From contig JACGCN010000013.1 in NCBI GenBank assembly GCA_014905825.1, forward strand, positions 930,001-994,000: a stretch of 64,000 bases of DNA. The letters run 5' to 3'. A program made the translations under genes and the position numbers. Positions 1-10,693 of the stretch are shown here, one piece after another; position 1 is the first letter of the stretch; each line of letters opens with the position of its first letter. Under the pieces are notes generated by a model that saw only the letters and a list, made by a program, of their open reading frames with translations, ran no database searches and was not told the DNA's origin. This stretch comes from Lyophyllum atratum (taxonomy: Eukaryota > Basidiomycota > Agaricomycetes > Agaricales > Lyophyllaceae).

Positions 1-1908
1 GTACCATGAAGCGTGAAGGGGCTTGCCCGTAAGTCGGTGACACTCGGTGCACTCGAGAGGTTCAACACGGTGACGCCCACGTTGCAGATCGTGGGAACTC
101 AAGACTCAAAGGTCATGATACACATGTACAAACACACAGCTTCTTGCCTCCTCCACTCGCGCTAGCTCGCGCTCCACCAAGATGATCAATTCGGTCCCCT
201 TCATACCGTCAAAGAGCATGCTGAGTGACTATGAATCACTATCAGGCCCACGACATATACGCCATAGATTTTGCTGCAACCAGTTGCTGCAATCCCCTGG
301 CCATATTACCGAACAAGTGCAGACCTCTATCCTGGTTGTGGATTCCTAAGACAGCTGCCATGTCACTCGTACCCAATGAATCAAGTCATTCCACAACCCA
401 TACATTGGACCCTCGCAAGCCTGTCATAAATCTCATCCATGGCATCGCTTCACGCAATCGACATCGTGGAGTTTTGATCACACCACAGACGTTCTATGGA
501 GTCGCGAACCGCCTGACCTGGCGAGACTGGTTATCCCATTCACACGACCACGTTGTCTGACGCTTCTCTTGCGATCTTCAGGGGCAGGTTCCCGAGGCTT
601 GCGAAAGAGGAATAGGATGCAAATTCCTGTGATCTGAGATCTTCCCTGTTGGCGAATCTCTTGGTCTCACATCATGGTAGTTAGCCCGTACGTTGCTTTG
701 CATGTTATCTCTGCACCTGTAAATTTAACCCACATCGCTTTATCTGTACGCTGCTTTCCATGTCAAGATCAGTCAAGTCTCACTATCGTTATGCCGCCGA
801 TCAACGCTGATTCTGCTCTTGTTTTTCTGTATGGAATTGTGGAAACCACCGTGTAGCAACAGGTAGCACGCCAGTGTTTCCGCCTGCGGTTATAGTTTAT
901 GAGTGACATCGACCTTCCAGAACGACAACTTGTCGACAAGAGTCACAAGACCTATCTCGGCTGACTCTTTACGATGTCACGATCATGTGGTTTTATTTTG
1001 GAGGGCCGCGTGACCCCAAATGTACCCGTGAAGCTTCTAGTTTTCCTTGGCTATCATTCATGCCACCGTATCCTAAGACTCAAGCTTGCGACCAGGTTCA
1101 AGTCTCAATGCCGGAAATCGCTCTTATCTCATCTGTGCTCCACTTACTGGCAGTGGTAAGCGACATACGCGGTTATCTTTACATCCCTGATCCGTTCGGG
1201 TATTTACAAGTTCCACGAACACCTGAGGGAAGAAGGAAGAATCCGGTCTGCCCCGTTCGACCCTTTCGTTCTCAAGTACTGTCTATCGTGGTACGCAGTA
1301 GACCCTCTGTCGGACCTCCTGCCAATTTTATTCTCTTTTGATGGGCGCAAAGCGACTTGTAGTTTGGTTCGTTCTATGTCCGCTTTGGCGTAAGAGCTGA
1401 TGTCTATCGACAGAATCTTAACAAATTGCATAATTTGGATTGCTCCCAGCCGCATGGTGGATCATACCGCGAGCTTTATGGCCCATCCTGTCCATTATCC
1501 TGGGATGTTGCCGTCTCGTTCGGGCACCTATAGAGGAGGCGTGATCATAGCCATGGCTCTAGATACTCCACCCCGCCTGGGGAATCACCGGCCAGCACTC
1601 CATAACGAATCACAAGTGAGGTAACACATGTGAAGCGGTGGTTGTACGCACGGTCAAACCCAAATCGCTGGACAGACGTGCCTTCCATGATCGTGATTCT
1701 CCCGTTACGTTTACTTATCGGGGAGTGGTCTGTCAAGAGTCCACGCCACGATCTGAAAGCTAGACTGAGAGCCATCCATGCGCTGCTTCTCTGGAAGGGG
1801 TTCCCTCGCTTATCTATCGTTGACATGTGGTGCCAAAGTTGCAAGTCCCTACAAGAGAGCGAGTTCACGGCGTGACCCTTCAAGCTTCCTTGCTTCTAGT
1901 CCTCCAAC
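1..1908. other. Gene-free stretch upstream of the OPT transporter
   Basis: Only short, unrelated open frames occur here on both strands. None has a recognisable motif, a convincing start or exon-like continuity. The last few hundred bases presumably hold the promoter of the OPT gene, but I see no clear TATA box or repeat. Confidence 0.5.
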
Positions 1909-4900
1909 ATGTCTGATACTGATACAAAGCATGATATGAAGCTGGACGGCAACGAGAAGGCTCTCGACGACGAAGGTACTAAACTTTATTGTCTATCCTG
2001 GAGTTACTTGTTCATTCCTCTCTCTAGCCGCTCTCGTGGCCGCCCTCCCGGAGTTTGATGACCCTAACATCGACAAGGATGCTGCCCTCGCAGGCATTCT
2101 CGGTTAGTTATCAAGATATTCAATACTGGGATTCAATTGAATCAGCTCCAGAGGACGATTCCCCCTATCCCGAGGTGCGATCTGCTGTCGCCAACACTGA
2201 TGACCCCAGCATCCCTGTATCGACTATTCGCTCGTGGACTCTGGGTATGATATGGGCAATCCTGGTTCCTGTTCGTGTCAGCCGTCGACTATTTGTGCTC
2301 TCGTTTTGACTTTCGTTATCAGGGTCTCAATCAGTTCTTCTTCTTCCGATATCCCTCCGTCACGGTCACTGGAGTCAGTGAGCTCTCGCCATGGGACGAT
2401 ATCTACATACTTACCTTGTTGTAGATCGTCGCCCAGCTTCTCTCGTTCCCAATCGGCAGGGCTTGGGCGAGATTCATGCCGAATGTTAAGATATTCGGTC
2501 TTGAGCTCAATCCCGGCCCATTTTCGATCAAGGAACATGTACGGCGATTCTGTTTCGAGTGGGGACTTGGATCTCACTACACCAATTCAGGTCCTCATCA
2601 CTATCATGGCAACTGTCGGGTATCAGAGCGCATACGCCACTGACATTGTGGCTGTCCAGCGTGTTTATTATAACCAGATCTATAACTTCGGCTGTATGAC
2701 ACACGACCAGCATATCCCACAGCGCAATCTAATCTGACGTTTTACTCTAGACCAATGGATGGTTGTGATGTCGACCCAGCTCATCGGATTCTCGATTGGG
2801 GGCATTGCACGGCGATTCCTCGTGCAACCCCCTTCCATGAGTACGTTCGATGTTGAATGTGCTTACCGACATTGTTAACGATTACCTGACCCTAGTCTGG
2901 CCGCTCAACCTTGTGACGTGTGCGCTCTTCAACACCCTTCACTCTCAATCCTACGCTGGTATGGGAACTCGAGGTGGCCTCAGCCGTGAACGGTTCTTCC
3001 TCTACGCATTCATCGGTTCTGCCACCTGGTATCTTTTCCCCGGGTACATCTTCACCGCCCTCAGCTATTTCTCCTGGGTTTGTTGGATTGCTCCAGACAA
3101 TGTGCCAGTTAATCAGATGTTCGGCTATGTTCACGGACTTGGAATGAGCCTTATCACGTTTGACTGGGCTCAGATCGCGTACGTGGTATCACCGCTGGCT
3201 ACCCCGTGGTGGGCAGAAGCCAACATCACTGTCGGCTTTGTGTTTTTCTTCTGTGAGTCCCTGGCCACGTATTTCCACCTCAATTATGGTATTGAACTTT
3301 CTTTCCTTACCAGGGATCCTGACACCCATTCTCTATGTATGTCGTTTTGACTATATAGGCCGGCTTTTCGAAGGCTTACCCTCGTTTAGTACACGAATAC
3401 CTGGGACAGCAAGTATATGCCGTAAGCCTTGCACGTGTGTATACGAGGACGGGTCCTTGCTAACCTAGAATCAGGATTTCGTCACGAGGATCTTTCGATA
3501 ACACAGGCGGGGCTTATAACGTCACAAGGATTGTCAACCCCGATTCTACTTTTAACCAAGAGGCATATAACTCTTACAGCCCTCTGTTCCTATCGACAAC
3601 ATTCGCTGTCTCCTATGGACTCTCCTTCGCATCCATCACCGCAACCCTCACGCACGCCTTTTTGTATTTCCGCAAGCAGATCTGGACGCAAGCACGCCGC
3701 GCCATGCACGAGCAACCCGATATCCATGCTCGATTGATGTCCCGCTACGCGCAGGTACCGCAATGGTGGTATATGATTATATTTTGTATGTACATTTTTC
3801 CTGGACTCAGCGACCCAGCTTTGATTGTTTTTCTTGCAGTATCTATGTTCGCTTTTGGTGTTATTTCCATCGAGGTCTGGGAGACGAAGGTACGCGCAAC
3901 TCAGTTCCTTCTAACTTCTTCGACGTCTTACATCTCTTTCTAATGTAGTTCCCCGTGTAAGTCAAAATCCTCGAAGGACATTCTCAGCCTGACCTCCTAA
4001 TGCTCTACCAGTCAATACTTTATCCTCGCGCTCGTAATCTGTGAGTTGACTCCTGCAGCTCACTTCTCAATTCCTTTTTACCAGCCGTTATTCTAGCATT
4101 CGTCTACGTTATTCCCATTGGCATGATTCAAGCCATCACTAATCAACAAGTCGGTCTCAACGTTATAACTGAGTTGATCATCGGCTACGCCCTTCCCGGT
4201 CGCCCTGTCGCTATGATGATGTTCAAGACGTGGGGTTACATCACCATGGCACAAGGTATGGTCCTGGAACCTGTCAAACGTGTGTGCAGTCGCTGATTTC
4301 CTCCACTCAGCGTTACAATTTACCTCCGACTTCAAACTCGGCCATTACATGAAGGTCCCACCACGGTACCTATCTTCGCCGTATCCGATTTTCAGTTGCT
4401 AAAGTTATTCTGTTTCTCAGAACAATGTTCTTCGCTCAGGTCCTCGCAGCCGTAATTGCTGGAACCACACAGCTCGGTGTACAAGCCTGGATGTTTACCA
4501 ACATTCCCAATATGTGTGACCCCGAACAACGAGATGGTTTCATCTGCCCGTCTACGGAAGTCTTCGGCACTGCGAGTATCGTCTGGGGTGTCATTGGTCC
4601 CGCTCGGCAGTTCTCGCCTGGTCAAGTATACTATGGTACTTGTTTTTCTCGATATCAATGATGCCTGTGCTGACGCCCATTCGCAGCTTTGACATTCTTC
4701 TTCCTCGTTGGCTTCATCTGCCCAGTCATCTCCTACCTCTTGGTGCTGAAGTTCCCGAACAGCTGGTTCCGATACATCAAGTCAGCTTCTCATTCATCTC
4801 CTTGCTACCCAAAACTAAGATATTCCCGCAGTTTCCCGGTTATTTTCTCCGGAACTGGATATATCCCTCCTGCCAGTGCTGTCAACTACGTCCCCTGGGC

Positions 4901-5287
4901 CATTATTGGATTTATATTCCAGTATGTTATACGCCGACGTAACTTCCCATGGTGGACGAAATACAACTACGTCCTGTCGGCGGCACTTGATTCAGGTGTT
5001 GCCGTTTCCGCGGTGCTCATTTTCTTCTGCCTACAATACCCTCTGAACGGAAATATTGGGTTGAAGACGATCCAAGCGTGGTGGGGCAATACGTGAGCGC
5101 AACTTACTGATCTTTACGACTGAGAATTCATAAATTTGCGAAATTCAGGGTATATTTGCACACCGCAGACGCGAAGGGCACACCTCTACTCACGGTTGCC
5201 GACGGCGATTACTTCGGGTACGTATCGGAGACAAGCCGTGCGATATGCTGTTGACAATTATTCCATAGCCCAAGATCTTGGTCTTAA
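1909..5287 (+). CDS. OPT-family oligopeptide transporter
   Basis: A multi-pass membrane protein that would import small peptides (or glutathione-like peptides) by proton symport. It is split into many exons by introns of about 50-60 nt. The start [12 protein letters not shown] follows a good context (CAACATG), and the last exon ends GPRSWS-stop. OPT hallmarks seen after splicing are an acidic N-terminus with the [10 protein letters not shown] segment, the [10 protein letters not shown] motif after the first helices, [15 protein letters not shown], a long run of hydrophobic helices, and MKVPPRTMFFAQ near the C-terminal half. The predicted length of roughly 750-800 residues suits the family. 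The frame continues through the predicted junctions I followed, and I saw no break. Family assignment is firm; the substrate cannot be read from the sequence. Confidence 0.93.
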
Positions 5288-5972
5288 AGGCTGAATTGAT
5301 CCACTGGTGGTAAGTTGTTGAAAAATGCGACGAAACATCTACTCATCGCCTCCCTACAGATCTATATTTGACTGGAGATTATCCTCCTACATATTTGACT
5401 GGAGATTATTCTCCTACATGCGGAATGACGCCATGTATCATAGTATAAATCAATGTCGTTTGGAAATGGATGCATGTGGATTGACAGAGAAAGGTTAGTA
5501 ACTAGGACGTCACACTCGTAAGCGTAAGACATTTGAAGCAGGCTGCAGAAGACCAGTGTTTTAGGTTCGCGGAGTTCGACTGCCGATCCAAAGGTTCACA
5601 ATACTAAATATGTGAAATGGCAAGCTGACCTCAGCCCCCGTCCGCACCTGCTGAGTGTTTGAATGACCTCGCCGACGAGCCAGCTGCCTCAAGTTCGACG
5701 CCCCCCCGATGGCCCAAGGCCGTTGGCCTCGGAGTCTAGTCCTTCATGGTGTTCTACCAGTGAGTTTGTCCCACAATGTGCTGGGCCCCTGAGGCGGACA
5801 TGCATGGGTACGCGGATCGTTGACAACAAGTGACCCCCATCTCGGGACTCCACACGCTCCCCCTATCAAGTCCGATTTGTTGGCGGTTTGTTATGTAGGT
5901 CCGATTTCGTGTTTTCTTACAGCTCCCTTTCAGTTCAAATTGACGCGAAGAACTGAGAATACGAACACACCT
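5288..5972. other. Intergenic, contains a 27-nt tandem repeat
   Basis: This separates the 3' end of the OPT gene from the 3' end of a convergent membrane-protein gene. Apart from the short tandem repeat listed separately, I see no gene. Confidence 0.5.
5364..5417. repeat. Two-copy 27-nt tandem repeat
   Basis: Two adjacent 27-nt units beginning ATATTTGACTGGAGATTAT differ at one base (C versus T near the end). They lie just downstream of the OPT stop codon, probably in its 3' UTR. Confidence 0.9.
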
Positions 5973-6464
5973 CTACACCGCCGACATATCAGACCTTATG
6001 CTCTGCCGCCTAGTCACAGTAGCGAGAACAACGACCAAACCAAATAGCCCCAGTTCAACACCAATCAGAATGGCCTGCGGGATTGCAAATGCCCTGAGAT
6101 TTCCCGACACAAAGGTCTTCATCAACCTCCTGACCAAAGGTCGCCCACTGGCTGCCTGATATATAGTCAATACCAACGGTATCAGCCACGCGACCCAGAG
6201 TATGTATGCAATGAGCATTCCCCGCAGTACGACAGCAGGTGGGAAGCGCGAAGAGTGTTTGTGATGATAGTGGGATCGTAACACGAAATATCCGATGTGG
6301 AAGAATAGAGTGACGCCAGAAATTATTGGGGAGAAATGTAGGGATAGTGCACCGAGATCGAGCATGGAGAGCGTAAAGATGGTGGTGGAAATGAATGTCG
6401 AAGCGCAGGAGACGATTAGAAGCGGTTGGTCTGCCTCAAAACGGGTGGTGAGGAGAGCGGGCAT
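5973..6464 (-). CDS. Small four-TM membrane protein, unknown function
   Basis: A single open frame of 163 codons from an ATG that begins MPALLTTRFEAD. The frame is open further upstream but without another ATG. Four hydrophobic segments are visible: one ending near LSMLDLG, one around ISGVTLFFHIGYFVL, one around MLIAYILWVAWLIPLVL, and one around ILIGVELGLFGLVVVLATV. They are joined by short basic loops, including a His-rich one (HYHHKHSSR). I do not recognise the family. Its 3' end converges on the OPT gene. It could be part of a longer spliced gene, but it reads well as an intronless small protein. Confidence 0.6.
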   Translation of the reverse strand: MPALLTTRFEADQPLLIVSCASTFISTTIFTLSMLDLGALSLHFSPIISGVTLFFHIGYFVLRSHYHHKHSSRFPPAVVLRGMLIAYILWVAWLIPLVLTIYQAASGRPLVRRLMKTFVSGNLRAFAIPQAILIGVELGLFGLVVVLATVTRRQSIRSDMSAV

Positions 6465-7161
6465 GGGGATTCGCGCCTTCTTCTTTTTGCGGAAAGCCAG
6501 GGGGAAAGGGGGAAGCGCACTGAGAGAAAGCACAAGGTGCTTATAACGACTGTGTGGCAACTGCGGTGCTGCGCGCTGTTGATCGTGTCAGAGTTCGGTT
6601 TTAGGGACTCGGAGTAGGGGTCCCTGCGATACCCCCGCGTGAGGGGAGGGTATATGCCTTCACTATATCGCTGCTGACAGCCTGAAGGGTGCACAGAATT
6701 CGATATATCAAAATGAAGATGCATGAGGGCAGCGTCATCGACGCATCTCGACAGATACTCTGAGAACTGCGGATTTCGTCAGGCTCTAACAACTCCATCA
6801 GATAAATAGGAAGCAAATACCTGCAACTTTGATCTACCTTAATTCGCACTAAAACCATGTCTCAGTGGCACCTCCATACTTGTGCGAGGATCTTTCCAGA
6901 GCGCCCTGGCTGGGCAAATAAGGAGAAGGGGGTAAGTATACGCAGAATGACGTGAAGCCACACTTGAGTGCAAATCACGCATCCTCAAAAGCGAAAAGCA
7001 AGTTAGATCAAACTTTAAGTCTCCTCGTTCGCAAAAGTATCCACACGGACGGGTAGGTAATGGTAGTACAGTGCAGCTGGGTAGAAACCTACCTCCATAG
7101 TACATATAGCAGCGATAACAAAGCCAGATCAAGAAGGAGTCCGAGATGGTCTCCACGATGC
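6465..7161. other. Intergenic between two minus-strand genes
   Basis: The stretch lies between the 3' end of the SRA gene and the start of the four-TM gene, both on the minus strand. Open frames here lack motifs and credible starts. It probably contains the promoter of the four-TM gene. Confidence 0.4.
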
Positions 7162-8202
7162 TTAACGCAACGTTGGAACAGGTGGTTGACCAGGTAAACG
7201 CTGTCAAACATCGGAACATGAGAAGGGGTACGCATACAGGATACATGACGTACGTACACGGAGGTGGAACTTGCAAACCAAAAATCCGTGGACGCCCTTT
7301 GCCGAGAAGGCCTGATGTGTGCATCAGCATCCTGAAAAACTACGGGAAAGATGGAGCGCACCTTCTCAACGATATACATACCGTCGAAACGATACCTTTA
7401 TAGACGATATTAGTGTATAAGCTTGTGATAAACAGTCATTTGCTCACCCGAATTCTGGCGCATACTTTGAGCCCTCTGCTTTACCCCGAATTACACGAAT
7501 AGGTCGCTGCGTTTCAACAGATCTCTGCCGTGTGTGAGAAGACGGTGATTGAGAATTGCCACAGGAAGACATGTTCATAACATACTTACCTGCAAGGACC
7601 TGTTATCCTTGTGTTCCCAGCTCTGATCGTAAATCTGCTCGCCACGGGCCTAGATAAGACGTAAGGATGTGGAGCCATCATGATAAGCTGGAAGGTCATG
7701 GTACCCCGTACGAGTCACCCTGACCACCTGTACACATAGTGAGTGCTTGAACCAGGCTGTGAGCAGACCCGACTTACCAGTGCCAGTATACTCACTAGAA
7801 ATTTCAGTATATGGTGTTATAAGAACAACCGAACAACTTACATGAAGTCACCCTCATCACGATCGTCAGCGTAGCCGCCTGATACTATAACAGAGAATGC
7901 GCCCAGATCGACCGACCCCCATATTCCAGCTACGGTTGGGCCATGCATCCCGGCTTTGCGAAGGCTCTCCCTATAGAATCCGTTGTAGTTGCAGCAAGAA
8001 AATAGGACCAGAAGCAACGATTACCTGCTTTCGAACGTTGAGCCCACAGGATAGCCACGGTCACCAAATCTGCGATCCGTAGGAGGGGGCAAGCCTGCAG
8101 GAAACATGCTCGTATCTGCCATCAGCCGAGCTCTCCTGCGCGAAGCGTCAACTGTGAGCGTACATCAGCTTGTCGAGTGGCTACTTACATAGCTTCGGCC
8201 AT
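7162..8202 (-). CDS. SRA/YDG domain protein (methylated-DNA reader type)
   Basis: The exons, joined by introns of about 37-57 nt, give a protein of roughly 190 residues that is almost entirely one SRA/YDG domain. Motifs in order are RRFGDRGYPVGSTFESRE, RKAGMHGPTVAGIWGS, GAFSVIVSGGYADDRDEG, EYTGTGGQGDSYG, DQSWEHKDNRSLQ, RPIRVIRGKAEGSKYAPE, YRFDGMYIVEK, KGVHGFLVCKFHLRRLPG, then a short tail and stop. In UHRF1-like proteins this fold flips out and binds 5-methylcytosine in hemimethylated DNA; the GGY-DD and YTG-GG pocket segments are present here. No RING, PHD or ubiquitin-like domain is seen, so it is a stand-alone reader. The first intron would be only 37 nt, so the start could instead be the downstream Met at 8122. 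It is transcribed divergently from GPN1. DNA binding is inferred from the family. Confidence 0.85.
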
Positions 8203-8413
8203 GGTCGTTGAAAGCAAGTTGTATTATTGAAAGCACATGAGTTGTAAGTCACCAAGTTGAATGAATTTGATCGGAGTCCTGAGCGGCAATCAAATTTCAA
8301 TCGCGATCGGGCACGTTTCCGTGACATCACATGTGGACTGTGACGCCGAAAGTTGCTCAGTTTCGGCTCGGAAAACGCATTCATATCTACTATCTTTATT
8401 CTCCCTTCTAGTC
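8203..8413. promoter_or_regulatory. Divergent promoter between the SRA gene and GPN1
   Basis: Only 211 bp separate the start codon of the SRA gene (minus) from that of GPN1 (plus), so both promoters must lie here or overlap neighbouring exons. I see no clear TATA box. Confidence 0.6.
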
Positions 8414-9956
8414 ATGGATCCGTCTACTTCATCGCCCAAAAAGAAGCCTGTCGCCATTATTACAATAGGCATGGCCGGCGCCGGCAAATCGACCTTCGTG
8501 CAGCGCATCAACTCCTACCTGCACTCCCTGGACCCGCCCTCACCGCCTTACATCCTGAACCTCGATCCCGCTGTCACCCACGTCCCGTTCGAGGCCAACA
8601 TAGACATCAGGGATACGGTGAACTACGCAGAGGTCATGAAGCAGTGCGTATCGGGTGTTCCTCCTCCTGTGCGGGGGTAACCAAAACTGTATTTGTAACC
8701 CCCAAGATACAATCTAGGACCCAACGGTGGTATATTGACCGCGCTCAATCTGTTCACGACGAAGTTTGATCAGGTGCTGGGGCTGGTGGAGAAGAGGGCT
8801 GAGGAGGTTGAGTAAGTCGTGTCGGTGCCCTCGAGCAGTGATGATCTAATCTCGTGGTGTGTGCAGTTATGTGATTCTGGACACCCCTGGGCAGATCGAG
8901 ATATTTACTTGGTCGGCTTCTGGAGCTATCATCACGGATGCGGTGGCATCTTCGATACCGACTGTCGTCGCGTATGTGATCGACACCCCGCGGACGACCG
9001 CCCCTGCCACTTTCATGTCTAACATGCTTTATGCATGCAGGTGAGCCGTCTCTGCTCTATTCCCTTTTCGCTTTGTCCGCGGATGCATGTTGGGCAATTT
9101 TTGTACTGAAGGCAATAACGGGTTCTTACTCCCTGTTTGCAGCATTCTTTACAAAACGAAGCTTCCATTCATCCTGGTGTTCAACAAGACGGACGTGCAG
9201 CCACATGAGTTCGCGCTGGATTGGATGCAGGATTTCGAACTGTTTCAGGAGGCTCTGGCGTCGCACAGTGGTACATCAGATTCTGAAGGTGAACCGACGT
9301 ATATGAACAGTCTCATGAACAGCATGAGCCTCGTTCTCGATGAATTTTACAAGCATCTAAAAGTTTGTAAACTCCCCTCCCTGGAACGGCTACCTTTATA
9401 TTGTTTCTTACTCCACAGGCCGTGGGCGTATCTAGTGTGACTGGAGCTGGTATCAAGGAATTTTTTGACGCCGTCGAAGAGTCGAGAGAGGAGTATGAAA
9501 GGTGAGGACTTTCGCATCACTCAGTGCCTGCCGCCGCTTACGGGTGACTTTTTAATACAGAGAATACCTCCCGGAGCTAGAACATGCCCGAGCGTTACGG
9601 GACAAGTCCCTGCAAGACGTCAAGGACGATTCCATGAGCCGGATGATGAAGGACTTGGAGATCGACCGCGCGAAGAACCCACAAGGCGCTCTGGCCGACC
9701 AATGGGACCCAGATAACGAGAACAACCAGGGTGACGACGAGGACGATGGAGATATCAATATTGTGGATCGTAGTAAGTTTAGCTCTTTGATACCATGCGC
9801 CGGGGGGATCTCGTCCTCTGAGGCTGTGTGCGGTCCTTGATTATCGTGTCCTGATCGATCATCTTAGGCGAGGACCCATGGCCAGGGCAGTATATTGACG
9901 TTACACGCGCGCGGCGACATGAGGATGAGGAAATCAATTGGCCACGACCTGGGTGA
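8414..9956 (+). CDS. GPN1: GPN-loop GTPase 1 (Npa3/XAB1 type)
   Basis: GPN1 proteins are cytoplasmic GTPases needed for assembly and nuclear import of RNA polymerase II. The start is [15 protein letters not shown]. The P-loop GMAGAGKST comes near residue 20. The signature GPN motif (LGPNGG) opens the second exon. Switch region [17 protein letters not shown], base-recognition NKTD, and SSVTGAGI (G5) follow. After the GTPase core comes a helical region ([20 protein letters not shown]) and a long acidic tail ([19 protein letters not shown]). It ends [12 protein letters not shown]. Introns are short, and all predicted joins stay in frame. Length (about 390 residues) fits GPN1 rather than GPN2 or GPN3. 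Confidence 0.95.
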
Positions 9957-10693
9957 GGTAACGACACTCGGACGCTGGGCTGGGTTTACCCACATTTGGA
10001 GGTGAAAGGAGCAGCCAAAAAAGTGTAGATCGCGCCCAGACATTGTTCTGCCCCGCATTCACGACGTGGAATGTCAGGCAGATTTGATCTATCCCATTTG
10101 TGATTTAGAGTGGTGACGTCGTCGGGAGAGGGCGGTGTCATGTCAAGATGCAATGGAAGATCGTTGCCAGCCGGTTTCCAGCCGCGATATGACCTCGTTG
10201 TTTAAAATGTAGAGTTTTTATGTGCCTCGAGGGTGGCGTCACGAGTAAGAGGGTGGCAAGAGATAAGGTCGACGTAAATTCCAAGGTGGTGGGATGACAT
10301 GAATGGAAACGTTGCTCGAATATTGATGGGTGGTTATGTTATATTATGGACCGCGGCGGCGGCGGTGGCTGTGCCTCGGGTGCGGCTACAAAACTGGAAA
10401 GCGATTGGGTCTTTCTCATCACCACTCTTCGCATTTCCTCTCGTCCGCGATTTATCTGACTTATTTCTTTGTGAGTTGTCTGCTATTTCCGAAATACGTG
10501 GTCCCATCGATCATTACGTTATCGCGATACCACCCATGGCCTCCCTGGACCCACAGTCAGGTTTCAACGTGCTGATGTCTTTGCAGCTCAGATCAGGCCC
10601 ACCATCTCTTGGTCCACGAACCATCTCCTTCCTTTACACCCACAACGTCCCCATCGCTCGCTCTTAATTGCCTAATACCTCAAATCCCTTCAC
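9957..10693. other. Intergenic, promoter region of CDK1
   Basis: It contains a short GCGGCGGCGGTGGC run near 10350 and pyrimidine-rich stretches just before the CDK1 start. No gene or ACGCGT box is visible here. Confidence 0.5.

Noticed and set aside
1..1883. Several 60-118 codon frames on both strands
   Set aside because: They overlap each other in different frames, have no motifs, and most lack a real ATG start.
6839..7379. Minus-strand open frames that look like a hydrophobic protein
   Set aside because: They overlap the last exons and introns of the SRA gene in other frames and include intron sequence.
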